A stretch of 55,659 nucleotides of DNA from Pueribacillus theae (GTDB lineage: Bacteria > Bacillota > Bacilli > Bacillales > UBA6769). The notes under the pieces are model-generated. The model did not search any database. It saw only the letters and a program-made list of their open reading frames with translations, and was not told the DNA's origin. The stretch is from assembly GCF_003097615.1 (NCBI RefSeq), contig NZ_QCZG01000027.1:1-55659 (forward strand). The letters are read 5' to 3'. The position numbers and the translations under genes are program-made. Positions 24,825-33,731 of the stretch are shown in pieces (the first letter of the stretch is position 1; each line of letters begins with the position of its first letter).

Positions 24825-25208
24825 ATGGAAGATAAGAATGAGGTGTTTCCCCCGAATAATCATAAATCCTCAACCGGTTTGGAAGAAAATATCGCCGGGC
24901 TGCTCTGTTATTTAGGGACTTTTATTACAGGTATTATTTTCACGATTTTGGAAAAAGATAGCCGGTTTGTCAAATTTCATGCGATGCAATCCATCGTTGT
25001 TTTCGTCTCGCTTTGGATTGCAGGCTTTGTCCTTGGCTTTGTTCCTTTTGTTGGATGGCTTCTTAGCATGCTTGTCTCTTTCCTAGGTTTCGTACTATGG
25101 ATCGTTCTTATGGCCAAAGCTTACCATCATGAACGCATTCGGATTCCCATTGCAAGCGATATCGCGGATACTTTATTGGAAAGTTTTAATGGCAAAACGA
25201 ATACGTAA
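24825..25208 (+). CDS. DUF4870 family membrane protein
   Basis: 127 residues with three membrane helices: GLLCYLGTFITGIIFTILEK, MQSIVVFVSLWIAGFVLGFV and LLSMLVSFLGFVLWIVLMAK. The SRFVKFHAMQS motif between helices 1 and 2 is diagnostic of DUF4870/YtkA-type small membrane proteins. ATG 24825 has GGAAGG 5 nt upstream. Probably the last gene of the lemA-htpX unit; function unknown. Confidence 0.8.
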   Translation: MEDKNEVFPPNNHKSSTGLEENIAGLLCYLGTFITGIIFTILEKDSRFVKFHAMQSIVVFVSLWIAGFVLGFVPFVGWLLSMLVSFLGFVLWIVLMAKAYHHERIRIPIASDIADTLLESFNGKTNT

Positions 25209-25248
25209 CCCTGCTCACTTATTGCATCCGCTATTTGTTACGTAACGA

Positions 25249-25295
25249 AAGTAACCGCCTCACTGATTGAATATCGAAAGGCGGTTGCTTCTTTA
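25249..25295 (+). terminator. terminator after the lemA-htpX-DUF4870 genes
   Basis: Stem AAGTAACCGCCT / AGGCGGTTGCTT with an 18-nt loop and CTTT tail. Confidence 0.75.
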
Positions 25296-25362
25296 CAAAA
25301 TGAGTGTTCTGAATTTCAATTGGCTACCAATTCCGCCATGCAGCTTTCCCAAAATTGCTCCT

Positions 25363-25491
25363 TCATTTCGAAATTGATGATTGATCAGCATTTTTTTGAA
25401 CAGGTTCATCTTTTAATGCTGCGCAAAACGCGAACACAAGTGATCCAATTAAAACAAGAAACGGGGCATAAAACACCAAGAAGTTTTGCAT
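25363..25491 (-). CDS. cydS: cytochrome bd oxidase small subunit CydS
   Basis: 42-residue single-helix protein starting MQNFLVFYAPFLVLIGSLVF, followed by a short charged tail. The MxxFLxxYAP start and length match CydS of Geobacillus cytochrome bd, which lines the oxidase next to heme b595. The ATG is preceded by AAAGGAGAG, and the gene lies 17 bp after cydB on the same strand. Standard gene callers often miss it. Confidence 0.8.
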   Translation of the reverse strand: MQNFLVFYAPFLVLIGSLVFAFCAALKDEPVQKNADQSSISK

Positions 25492-25508
25492 GTAAAATTC
25501 TCTCCTTT

Positions 25509-26534
25509 TTATGGATGGTAATCTGAATCTCCTCGGACATAGCGTTTGTTAAATAAAAACAAGCGTAACAATAAGTATAAAGAAGGCAGTAACAAACAGA
25601 GCCCTGCAATAAATGCGACAACAAGGGAAATGGCCATCGCCCGATTTGTAAAGCTATCGTAAATCGTTAATAGCGGATACAGTAAATATGGATAGTGCGA
25701 GATCCCGTAAGCGAAGAAAGCTAAGGCAAATTGGCCGACTAATAGGACAAACGCCAAGCCGTAACTCCTTCGATTCCAAATGATCCATACCGTACTGAGA
25801 AATAAAAGAAATGAAAGGCCAAACATCCACCATAAATCAATCATCCGATTGAAATGTTCGAGATTGTGTCCCCTAAGTTCTACAATAATTCCTGACGCTG
25901 TAATTATCATTGGCAAGGCCCAAATCAGCGCGTATTTACGCATTAATGCAGTCGCTTCTACATCCTTTGCTTTATTGGCATACCATGTCAAAAAGACAGA
26001 AGAAATGTAAAGGACAGCCGTAATGCTTAGAAGGACAATACTCCACGTAAGCGGACTTTTAAAAAGTGTCCAGTAATCTAAAACGGGCTGGCCGTCAACT
26101 AATGAGACAAACCCGCCTTCTGATATTGTAAAGACAATGGATAGAGAAGCGGGAATCAGAAGCCCACTCAGTCCATACATAAAAGAATACCCTTTGTGCC
26201 CTCTTGCTCCATACGTTTCAAAGGCATAATATGACCCGCGGATTGCAAGCAAAAGAATGGCAAAGCTAGCAGGAACAAGTAAAATCGTTCCATAGTAGAA
26301 GGCTGTTTTTGGGAAGAAGCCGACAATCCCTACGAAAAAGAACACAAGAAATACGTTTGTCACTTCCCACACCGGCGAAAGGTAGCGTTGAATAATATTC
26401 GTAAGAATCTTTTGCTTTCCAACGATCAAACTGTACGCGTTAAAAAAGCCTGCCCCAAAATCAATCGAAGCAACGATCACGTAGCCAAACAGAAACGTCC
26501 ACAAAACAACGATACCCAGGATTTCTAAATTCAC
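25509..26534 (-). CDS. cydB: cytochrome bd quinol oxidase subunit II
   Basis: 341 residues with about nine membrane helices, the CydB family length. The N-terminus LEILGIVVLWTFLFGYVIVA, then SIDFGAGFFNAYSLI, carries the conserved DFGAG segment near the cofactors. The start overlaps the cydA stop by 4 nt (ATGA type), so the subunits are made in step. It partners CydA and CydS in high-affinity O2 reduction by quinol without proton pumping. Confidence 0.93.
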   Translation of the reverse strand: MNLEILGIVVLWTFLFGYVIVASIDFGAGFFNAYSLIVGKQKILTNIIQRYLSPVWEVTNVFLVFFFVGIVGFFPKTAFYYGTILLVPASFAILLLAIRGSYYAFETYGARGHKGYSFMYGLSGLLIPASLSIVFTISEGGFVSLVDGQPVLDYWTLFKSPLTWSIVLLSITAVLYISSVFLTWYANKAKDVEATALMRKYALIWALPMIITASGIIVELRGHNLEHFNRMIDLWWMFGLSFLLFLSTVWIIWNRRSYGLAFVLLVGQFALAFFAYGISHYPYLLYPLLTIYDSFTNRAMAISLVVAFIAGLCLLLPSLYLLLRLFLFNKRYVRGDSDYHP

Positions 26535-27877
26535 GACGTGGCACCGCCTTTCTCCGCTTTGCGATCCTCAATTTCACGTTCTACAGGATTCCGGCGAAAC
26601 ATCCGGCTTAATACAACAATGCTTCCAATTCCCAAAATCAAATACAAGCCAGCGAACAAGATGAGCATCTTGTCAACTTGGTTGCTCGATGTGGCAGCTT
26701 CCGCCGTTCTCATCACTCCACGCAGCACCCATGGTTGTCTGCCAACCTCGGCAAGCCACCAACCGGCCTCGATGGCAATAACTGATAACGGGCCTCCAAG
26801 CACGATCAGCCAGCGATACCATTTGGTTTGAATAAATGCCCAACCTCTTCTCGTCCCCAACCAGAAAACAAGCGATAAAATGACCATCCACACCCCGATC
26901 GTCACCATAATGTCAAACATATAATGGATAGATAGCGGTGGAATTTCATCATCTGCAAATTGATCAAGGCCAACAACTTCTGAAGAAGGGAAGCCGTGCG
27001 CCAAAATGCTAAGCGCACTTGGAATTTTGAATGCGTACTTCACTTCGCCATCATCAAGGACACCGTATAAGATGAGCGGCGCATTTTCTTCCGTTTCAAA
27101 ATGCCATTCTGCCGCCGCTAGCTTTTCTGGCTGATATTCAGCTAAATACTTCCCTGAAAAATCACCAATCACCGCGGTAGCAATCGAAAAAATCAAACCT
27201 AATTTCATTGTCAAAAATAACGCTTTTTTATGATAAATATGATTCGAACCTCTTAGAAGGCGAAAAGCAGCAATCGAAGCTAAAATAAACGCCGCGGTCA
27301 TATATGCTGTTGCCACCACATGGGCTACTTTCGTCGGCATGGCCGGGTTGAACATCGCAACGAGTGGGTTAATATTGACGAGTTCACCGTTCATGATTTC
27401 AAACCCTTGCGGCGCATTCATGAAAGCATTTACCATCGTAATAAAAACAGCAGAAAATGAAGCGCCGATGGCTACAGGTATGAGGAGGAGAAGGTGTTTT
27501 CGCTGATTTTCAAAACGATCCCATGTATACAAGTAAATCCCCAAAAAAATAGCTTCAAAAAAGAAAGCGAATGTTTCCATAAATAACGGGAGAGCGATCA
27601 CATGACCGGCAAGCTCCATGAAATTCGGCCATAAAAGCGAAAGCTGCAATCCGATGGCAGTCCCTGTCACAACGCCGACTGCAACAGTAATGACAAACCC
27701 TCTTGTCCATCTTCTTGCTAATAGAATGTAATGTTCATCATTCTTTTTAATTCCAACCCATTGCGCGATCATAATCATGAGCGGGACCCCTACGCCTATC
27801 GTCGCATAAATAATATGGAATGAAAGCGTAAGTTCGGTCAACACTCGGCTGTAAAACAATGCGTCCTCATTCAGCAT
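26531..27877 (-). CDS. cydA: cytochrome bd quinol oxidase subunit I
   Basis: 448 residues from ATG 27877 (AGGATGGAACGG upstream); the open frame runs further to 27970 but overlaps a separate small ORF. About nine membrane helices. His in FYSRVLTELTLSFHIIYA and WTRGFVITVAVGVVTGTAIG, plus HVIALPLFMETFAFFFEAIF, carry heme ligands b595/d. The Q-loop is short, as in Bacillaceae CydA. GRQPWVLRGVMRT near the C-terminus is diagnostic. Confidence 0.93.
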   Translation of the reverse strand: MLNEDALFYSRVLTELTLSFHIIYATIGVGVPLMIMIAQWVGIKKNDEHYILLARRWTRGFVITVAVGVVTGTAIGLQLSLLWPNFMELAGHVIALPLFMETFAFFFEAIFLGIYLYTWDRFENQRKHLLLLIPVAIGASFSAVFITMVNAFMNAPQGFEIMNGELVNINPLVAMFNPAMPTKVAHVVATAYMTAAFILASIAAFRLLRGSNHIYHKKALFLTMKLGLIFSIATAVIGDFSGKYLAEYQPEKLAAAEWHFETEENAPLILYGVLDDGEVKYAFKIPSALSILAHGFPSSEVVGLDQFADDEIPPLSIHYMFDIMVTIGVWMVILSLVFWLGTRRGWAFIQTKWYRWLIVLGGPLSVIAIEAGWWLAEVGRQPWVLRGVMRTAEAATSSNQVDKMLILFAGLYLILGIGSIVVLSRMFRRNPVEREIEDRKAEKGGATS

Positions 27878-27897
27878 TTCCGTTCCATCCTTTCTTA

Positions 27898-27990
27898 TTA
27901 CCTGAAGACTCTGGAAACTAAAGAGACTAACAAAATTGCCGCCACTGCAAATGCAAGGATAATCAACCAACGCTCATGTTTCTTATACAA
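27898..27990 (-). CDS. 30-residue single-helix membrane ORF upstream of cydA
   Basis: Starts MYKKHERWLIILAFAVAAIL and continues LVSLVSRVFR: a basic N-terminus, one membrane helix, a basic end. Start is TTG with AGAGGTGA about 6 nt upstream. It stops 20 bp before the cydA start, on the same transcript. It is not CydS (found downstream) nor CydX by sequence. Either a new small oxidase-associated protein or a leader peptide that sets cydA translation. Confidence 0.5.
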   Translation of the reverse strand: MYKKHERWLIILAFAVAAILLVSLVSRVFR

Positions 27991-28141
27991 AGCTCATCAC
28001 CTCTACTATAGTATAGTACCCCCTTTTCATGTCTTTGAACGAAAATCTTGTGAAAACCGGATGAATTAAAATAAAAGGTTTAAAATATTGTCAAAGTGGA
28101 AGATGAGTAAGAATGATCTTTATTAAAAGGAGACAAAAGGA

Positions 28142-28654
28142 ATGAAGAAATATTTAATAATATTTTCAATAACCAGCCTAGCTATCTTGACGACTGCCTG
28201 TGGAACGCCCGAAAGAAATCAAACGACAGAAGATCCTGTGCAAACGGGGCAGGGTTCGAATAATGAAGAAGTGACAAATGGCGCAGCGAATGAAGCGCCA
28301 AACCAAGAGGATATGCAAAATAAAATAGATGAACTTGATTACACCGATTTTGAGTTAGAAGTTGAATATGCAGACCATAAAGAATATGAAGCGGAAATCG
28401 AAAAAAGCAAGCACGATCAAACCATTGATGCAGAAATCGAAGACGATATAAACGGTGTGAAGAAAAAAGGGGAAGAAGCCTTTAATGAGCTCTACCCACT
28501 AGTGAAAAAGCTGACAATTGATAAACAGACAAGTAAAGAAGATGCCATTAAAGAAACATTAGACGTCTTTGATCTATCGACAGACTATAAAAAAATTGAA
28601 ATCGAGATTACATTTAATGACGGAACAAAAATTGAATTTGAAGATAGGAAGTAA
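28142..28654 (+). CDS. YusW-like lipoprotein
   Basis: 170 residues. Lipoprotein signal with lipobox LTTAC (Cys20), then an Asn/Glu-rich linker and a YusW-like domain (about 70-168) with FELEVEYADHKEYEAEIEK, then EDDINGVKKKGEEAFNELYP and KKIEIEITFNDGTKIEFE. Expected on the outer face of the membrane. Highly acidic; function unknown. AAAGGAG upstream; monocistronic. Confidence 0.8.
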   Translation: MKKYLIIFSITSLAILTTACGTPERNQTTEDPVQTGQGSNNEEVTNGAANEAPNQEDMQNKIDELDYTDFELEVEYADHKEYEAEIEKSKHDQTIDAEIEDDINGVKKKGEEAFNELYPLVKKLTIDKQTSKEDAIKETLDVFDLSTDYKKIEIEITFNDGTKIEFEDRK

Positions 28655-28684
28655 AAAATTTTTTGAGATGACTTTATCACTATA

Positions 28685-29269
28685 TTAGCTTGTCATCATG
28701 ACGTATGAAATGATAAACACAACCATCACAAAAGCAATAGTGACCCCTGTAGCAATCCCTATCACGTTCACATTTTTCGTGTAGCCAGCTAAATCCTCAG
28801 CTGATTTTGCATGGTCAACCTTTTTAATGTGTAGGAGTAACTGAATATTGACCATTGCAATGACCACCAAGAATATCACAATAAGTGCTGGCATAATATC
28901 CTTTTCAAACATCGGATCTGTCGACCCATGAGTCCAATAAAACTGAAAAAGCATAAAGCCGCCTAATAGGAATTGTACAATAACACTTGTTTTACGTTGT
29001 TTTCTCCATTCATCTCCCATTTTTTCTTTCTCGTAAATGGCTACTTTCTCAAATATTGGAATGATGGATCTTGTCGGATTTCTTTTGAAAAATCCTACGG
29101 TAGCCTGAAAAAATAACCAAGCGCCTAGGACAAAAAACATCTCTGCCATTGTTACAGGGAAATTACTGATCACAGTGAAATAGATGGATAATAAGCATAA
29201 CAGGAGAACGTTTGTAACAAACAGCTGCTTCTTTCGCATTTGTTTTATCTTGATTTTATCCAACTGCAA
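28685..29269 (-). CDS. hypothetical four-helix membrane protein
   Basis: 194 residues with helices at about 15-35, 40-62, 97-118, 125-150 and 165-190. A cytoplasmic loop reads FFKRNPTRSIIPIFEKVAIY, then EKEKMGDEWRKQRK. It lies 19 bp after a zinc-ribbon gene on the same strand and the two probably form an operon. I do not recognise the family. Confidence 0.65.
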   Translation of the reverse strand: MQLDKIKIKQMRKKQLFVTNVLLLCLLSIYFTVISNFPVTMAEMFFVLGAWLFFQATVGFFKRNPTRSIIPIFEKVAIYEKEKMGDEWRKQRKTSVIVQFLLGGFMLFQFYWTHGSTDPMFEKDIMPALIVIFLVVIAMVNIQLLLHIKKVDHAKSAEDLAGYTKNVNVIGIATGVTIAFVMVVFIISYVMMTS

Positions 29270-29288
29270 CCCCCTCCCAATGAAGAAC

Positions 29289-29495
29289 CTAATAACCTTT
29301 CGATTTGTTAATCTCTAAACTTTTCAGGATGCTCCACCCGAATTGAAACAACTTCCCACAATTCAAACAAAATGTGCAAACTTTATTTGAACCCAATGAA
29401 AGTTTCTTATCTAACGGTTTAATCGACATAAGATCCGTACCTTCTGCAAATTCACTGCCATTGCATTTTGGGCAATTCTTTTCCCTTTTCATCAA
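29289..29495 (-). CDS. small zinc-ribbon protein
   Basis: 68 residues with two CxxC knuckles, CPKC (8-11) and CLNC (about 43-46), spaced as in a zinc ribbon. Sequence around them: GSEFAEGTDLMSIKPLDK and KLFQFGWSILKSLE. Probably transcribed with the downstream membrane protein gene. Role unknown. Confidence 0.6.
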   Translation of the reverse strand: MMKREKNCPKCNGSEFAEGTDLMSIKPLDKKLSLGSNKVCTFCLNCGKLFQFGWSILKSLEINKSKGY

Positions 29496-29586
29496 TTCAC
29501 CCAGAACATTGGATGTATTTTCCTCTCATTTTACCATCATTGTAAGAATTTTAAATCCCCTTCGATTAACAAAGGGGATACTGTCG

Positions 29587-30051
29587 TCATGAAATGTTTT
29601 TCTTCATTACTAATTGATTCTGTTGAATGTCAATCACTTTTAGAAAATGATCATGTTTTACATTAACGGTCTTAAAGCTTCGCTTGTCATGATCATCTAT
29701 AAACATTAGAACACGTTTATTTGCATTATCCGTCAAAATTCGGACTTCGTAATCGGAAGGATTAAATTGCCCCTCATCAATGGATTGAAGGTCTTCATAA
29801 TCTTCAGTTGTTGTAGCGACTTTCGCTTTCTCTATCTCCTCTTCTTTTTCAGTTACGGTCTCATCAACAACCCCTTTCATCGCTTCATTATCTGTTTCCT
29901 CAATCAACTCATCCCAGGTATGCTCATCAATGTGCGAGCCGGTTGATCCTTCATTCTCCTTAACCACTTTTTCACTCTCTGTGTTCTCGTTCGAACAGGC
30001 TCCCATCAAACTTAGAGAGAGAGGCAATAGTAGAATAGCAATTTTTCGCAA
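29587..30051 (-). CDS. hypothetical lipoprotein
   Basis: 154 residues from TTG 30051; the frame continues to 30075 but the ribosome site AAGGAG favours the TTG. Signal MRKIAILLLPLSLSLMGAC with lipobox MGAC, then an acidic low-complexity region (about 25-90) and a beta-rich end (SDYEVRILTDNANKRVLMF). Its ribosome site, start and signal peptide are nearly the same DNA as those of the PCYCGC lipoprotein at 32900-33379, while the mature parts are unrelated. Confidence 0.65.
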   Translation of the reverse strand: MRKIAILLLPLSLSLMGACSNENTESEKVVKENEGSTGSHIDEHTWDELIEETDNEAMKGVVDETVTEKEEEIEKAKVATTTEDYEDLQSIDEGQFNPSDYEVRILTDNANKRVLMFIDDHDKRSFKTVNVKHDHFLKVIDIQQNQLVMKKNIS

Positions 30052-30219
30052 AACGTTAACACTCCTTACAGTCAATATTCTGATTGCACTTCATTCAGAA
30101 TAACATGTAAAAAGAAAAAAACCTTGAACAAAGTAGTACGTTTAGAATCGGCAAATCGCCTAGCATTTATTTGTTAACGTTTTATAGCTTCTCACGAATG
30201 TTGCAGAAAATTTTTCAGG

Positions 30220-31020
30220 TTACCCAGATTGATTCACAGCTATCGACGAACGAGGGCGGGTCTCACGGAACCATTGATAGCACAGGATGAAAATGATCAT
30301 AAGGTCAATTGCATCCCCGCCGTAATACATAATCATGCCGCCTGCCTCAGCTTCTGTCCGCGCCACACCATTCGGTGGATAAGCATAAATGTATTTTGAT
30401 AAAATCTGGTGTCCAGCTAAAGCAAAAATGAAGGCAATCGACCGAAAGATAAAGCTAAACCGATGGGCTATAGGATCAATATAAATCATCGAGGCTGTAA
30501 ATACATAACCGGCTAGAAATACATGAAGATGTACGAGAACATGCAAAAGAAAATTTTCCCCCATTGCCTCATATAAATTAGTCGTATACAAGACCCAAAG
30601 GCCTCCAATATTCAAGAAAGATGCAACGATAGGATGATGAACAATACGCACCGGCCAGCTCCTTAGCAGCTTCGATATGCGGCGCGCAGCCGCAACGCTG
30701 ACTGTTCGCAAAAGAAGCGTCATAGGCGCCGCAAGAACAAATAAAAGTGGAGCCAGCATTCCAAGCAATAGATGGCCAACCATATGAACGGCAAAATCTG
30801 AATGGGCGCGAGCCGCAAGAGGGCCAACCACAGCTGCCGCTGCGCTAAAAACACCAAGTATCCATAGAACATAGCGATAAAGCGGCCACGTTTTTAAATG
30901 CTTTCGTGCACTAGTTGACAGCCCGGCCCAAACATAGATAACAATCAAGCCGATGAATAGAAAGATAAAAATGTATTCGAAGGGAAAGCCCATGCTGTGA
31001 GCAAAATGTGCTTCATTCAA
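30220..31020 (-). CDS. ctaG: cytochrome c oxidase assembly factor CtaG
   Basis: 266 residues, about seven membrane helices. Family motifs HMVGHLLLGMLAPLLFVLAA, VHLHVFLAGYVFTASMIY and MYYGGDAIDLMIIFILCYQW are present, with conserved His residues that may hold copper. In B. subtilis CtaG is needed for caa3 oxidase formation. Here it is 1 bp downstream of a DUF2243 gene and not with cta structural genes. Confidence 0.85.
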   Translation of the reverse strand: MNEAHFAHSMGFPFEYIFIFLFIGLIVIYVWAGLSTSARKHLKTWPLYRYVLWILGVFSAAAAVVGPLAARAHSDFAVHMVGHLLLGMLAPLLFVLAAPMTLLLRTVSVAAARRISKLLRSWPVRIVHHPIVASFLNIGGLWVLYTTNLYEAMGENFLLHVLVHLHVFLAGYVFTASMIYIDPIAHRFSFIFRSIAFIFALAGHQILSKYIYAYPPNGVARTEAEAGGMIMYYGGDAIDLMIIFILCYQWFRETRPRSSIAVNQSG

Positions 31021-31021
31021 T

Positions 31022-31498
31022 TCAATCCCTCCTCCGCTCTTTCGCGCTGAGAGTGAACAGAACGATAGTCCCTGCTATGATCAATACGATAGCAATTAAA
31101 TTCCAGATGATATCATACATCAAAACGTTTTCCACATAACGAATTTGATGGATGCGCATGATTTTATGCTGAATAATTCCGTCGTATAACTGGAACGATC
31201 CGGATCCAAGCAAGACACCGCCCCACCATCTCGTAAGCCTTACAGCGTGACGGCGGCGGAGATCAGCAAATAGAAACAAGCCTCCAATTGTCGCAAACCA
31301 GCTAAACGCATGAAACAGCCCGTCAGAAATTAATCCTACATTTGTTGTCGATTTATCGTAAAAATGATGCCAATTCAAGAGTTGATGAAAAACAGCCTCA
31401 TCTAGAAAAGCAATCATCCCAAGTCCAAATAAGAAGCCTGATAAAATATTCCGCCTCGAAAAAGAAATACGATCAGTTTGATCAGCACTCCCTTTCAT
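31022..31498 (-). CDS. DUF2243 membrane protein
   Basis: 158 residues, four helices. The start SGFLFGLGMIAFLDEAVFHQ, then LLNWHHFYDKS, and WWGGVLLGSGSFQLYDGIIQ, then HKIMRIHQIR, are the DUF2243 signature with conserved histidines. It is commonly encoded with CtaG, as here, so a joint role in oxidase or copper handling is likely by association. Confidence 0.82.
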   Translation of the reverse strand: MKGSADQTDRISFSRRNILSGFLFGLGMIAFLDEAVFHQLLNWHHFYDKSTTNVGLISDGLFHAFSWFATIGGLFLFADLRRRHAVRLTRWWGGVLLGSGSFQLYDGIIQHKIMRIHQIRYVENVLMYDIIWNLIAIVLIIAGTIVLFTLSAKERRRD

Positions 31499-31686
31499 CC
31501 TCCGATACGCCCCTTTCTACATATCATTATTACTTAGTTTACCCTCCCAAACTTCCTGTAAACCGCGTTGAAAAATAATAAGGAGCTAAGAAAACCGTTC
31601 TTGGGAATGTTCATTAATTTGGCGGAATTGAAACTGTGACGAGGAATTTTTCAATGTTATACTTTCATTGTTGGAGATGATAGGCG

Positions 31687-32796
31687 ATGCGAATTCAAAC
31701 GAAAATCAATACATCTTTTCAAGAAGCTGCACATTTTATCCACCGTTGTTATGAAGAACTTGGCATGCCACAAAACAAACAGAAGGAACGCATAGAAGAA
31801 ATTCGAAAAGAAATTTTAGAAACGGGGACTTACACCCATACGACATTCGAACTTGAACACGGTGCAAAAATGGCATGGCGCAATAGCAATAATTGCATTG
31901 GACGGTTGTTTTGGAATACACTGCGTGTATTTGACGAACGGGAGGTTACAACAGCCGAAGAAGCTTATAAAGCACTCACAAGACATATCGATTATGCAAC
32001 AAACGGAGGGAAAATTCGGTCAACGGTTACCATCTTCCCGCCTCGAAAAGATGGACAAGATCCAATGCGAATCTGGAATCATCAACTTATACGCTACGCA
32101 GGCTATGAGGAGGAACACAACGTAACCGGAGATTCGACTTCAATTGAGTTTACTAAATTGTGTGAAGAGCTAGGATGGAAAGGGAGAAGGACTTCATTTG
32201 ATGTTCTTCCGCTTGTCATTCAAATAAAAGGACAAAACCCTCAATATTTTACGATCCCGGAAGAACTTATAAAAGAAGTGGACATTACCCATCCTCAACT
32301 GAAAGGTTTTACTGAATTGGGAATAAAGTGGTATGCAGTTCCAATTATTTCAGATATGCGATTAGAAATCGGCGGCATCCACTATCCAATGGCTCCTTTC
32401 AATGGCTGGTATATGGGTACAGAGATCGGTGCCAGGAATTTGGCGGATGAATACCGCTATAACCTTCTTCCTAAAGTTGCAGAGCTTATGGGTCTTGAGA
32501 CGAAATCAAACCAGTCTTTGTGGAAGGATAAAGCGCTCGTCGAACTAAACGTTGCAGTATTGAGTTCTTTCAAAAAAGCGGGTGTCACCATCGTCGACCA
32601 TCACACCGCAGCTAAACAATTTAAAAGCTTTGAAAAAATTGAAGAACTAAAAGGAAGAGATATTACAGGAAATTGGACTTGGCTAATTCCACCGCTCTCT
32701 CCTGCAACGACCCACATATTCCATCAGTCATATCATAATGAGGTTGTAAAACCTAATTTTTTCTACCAAGAGCATCCATACGTCGGCATACCATAA
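31687..32796 (+). CDS. nos: nitric oxide synthase oxygenase
   Basis: 369-residue bacterial NOS, oxygenase domain only; converts L-arginine to citrulline and NO using cellular reductases. The heme-thiolate Cys lies in [13 protein letters not shown] (about residue 65). The substrate Glu appears in [20 protein letters not shown], and the pterin region in [18 protein letters not shown]. Full length. NO protects Bacillus against oxidative stress and antibiotics. GGAGATGATAGGCG precedes ATG; own terminator. Confidence 0.95.
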   Translation: MRIQTKINTSFQEAAHFIHRCYEELGMPQNKQKERIEEIRKEILETGTYTHTTFELEHGAKMAWRNSNNCIGRLFWNTLRVFDEREVTTAEEAYKALTRHIDYATNGGKIRSTVTIFPPRKDGQDPMRIWNHQLIRYAGYEEEHNVTGDSTSIEFTKLCEELGWKGRRTSFDVLPLVIQIKGQNPQYFTIPEELIKEVDITHPQLKGFTELGIKWYAVPIISDMRLEIGGIHYPMAPFNGWYMGTEIGARNLADEYRYNLLPKVAELMGLETKSNQSLWKDKALVELNVAVLSSFKKAGVTIVDHHTAAKQFKSFEKIEELKGRDITGNWTWLIPPLSPATTHIFHQSYHNEVVKPNFFYQEHPYVGIP

Positions 32797-32864
32797 CAAA
32801 TACTTATTCGCTGAATACCTGCACTGCTTTTAAACCTTGAAAGATACATTGAAACCTTGTCTTA

Positions 32865-32902
32865 AAAAGCTTCCCCAAAAAATTGGAGGAAGCCTTTTTT
32901 TA
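32865..32902 (+). terminator. terminator after nos
   Basis: Stem AAGCTTCC / GGAAGCCTT (one bulge) with TTTTTTT, overlapping the stop of the convergent lipoprotein gene. Confidence 0.75.
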
Positions 32903-33379
32903 TACCTCGGGTGTAGGTGTCGGTTCCGCATAGCCTTCTTTATATTTATCATCAATTATGCTTCGAATGTCTTTCACTGGCTTTCCTTCATTAAACAGAA
33001 CAATCGATTCTGCGGCAATATCCAGGCAAGCCTGGCATCTCGTCGCATGGTCATCCCATACAACAGATCCATCTTCCTTGTTTTCATGGATAAAGCAGTC
33101 ATAATTATCCTTGTGCCCAACCGTTTCTCCGCATCCACAATAACAAGGGATTTGCTCCAGCAAATCTTGATGTTGTGCGACCGCTGTATAAACCATCTTC
33201 ATATCGTCTGATTTGTTGTTTAAAAAGGCTGGAAGCTCACTTTGCGAGACGGTCTCTTCCCTTAAGTCCTCCATCACATGAGAACCTTCTTCATCATGCC
33301 GTTCTTTATCATGATTTGTTGAACAAGCCCCCAGCAAACCAACTGAAAGAAGCAATAGTACAATAGCTATTTTTCGCAA
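32900..33379 (-). CDS. PCYCGC-motif lipoprotein
   Basis: 159 residues. Start TTG, signal MRKIAIVLLLLSVGLLGAC with lipobox LGAC. The mature part contains PCYCGCGETVGHKDNYDCFI and CQACLDIA, the Cys pattern of the PCYCGC family, possibly a metal or disulfide site. KPVKDIRSIIDDKYKEGYAE closes the domain. Located on the outer face of the membrane; function unknown. Confidence 0.82.
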   Translation of the reverse strand: MRKIAIVLLLLSVGLLGACSTNHDKERHDEEGSHVMEDLREETVSQSELPAFLNNKSDDMKMVYTAVAQHQDLLEQIPCYCGCGETVGHKDNYDCFIHENKEDGSVVWDDHATRCQACLDIAAESIVLFNEGKPVKDIRSIIDDKYKEGYAEPTPTPEV

Positions 33380-33530
33380 AACGTTTCACTCCTTTGCAAA
33401 TCGATGCTTTTATTGTAATTCATCCAATCGATCATTCAAAATAAAAGCGTGAACAAATTCTTACGATTTAAAGTCATCCAACAACTAAATGCAGACTCTT
33501 CCGTTTTGTTTACTTGATTTTTCTCGGTTC

Positions 33531-33550
33531 ACCAGCCATGCATGGCTGGT
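33531..33550. repeat. 20-bp perfect palindrome in an intergenic stretch
   Basis: ACCAGCCATGCATGGCTGGT, a perfect palindrome with no loop. The 350-bp stretch 33380-33731 otherwise holds only the terminator of the sulfur operon and a 14-codon open frame (MIAAAKKEILPKMN, minus strand, about 33665-33710) that may be a gene remnant. Confidence 0.6.
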
Positions 33551-33620
33551 TGCATTATTCGCTTGTTCCTCTGCCATTTCTTATTTCTTGCATTGTAGAC
33601 GCAATTTGTTCTTCCTGCAC

Positions 33621-33649
33621 AAAAAAAGCTCCCAATGTTTATTGGAAGC
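33621..33649 (-). terminator. terminator of the cysH-sirB operon
   Basis: Minus-strand stem GCTTCCAAT / ATTGGGAGC with AAAC loop, followed by TTTTTTT. Confidence 0.85.
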
Positions 33650-33731
33650 CGTTGTCTCTTTAGTTCATCTTAGGAAGGATTTCTTTTTTTGCTGCCGCAA
33701 TCATTTTTCTTCGTTTTTAAGTGAAATAGAC

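Noticed and set aside
25320..25526. 68-codon plus-strand ORF overlapping cydS
   Set aside because: Antisense to the clear CydS reading frame and without a ribosome site.
28021..28060. Rex-type operator (TTGTGAAAA half site) upstream of cydA
   Set aside because: Only one half of the expected inverted repeat is present; the other half is too degenerate to call.
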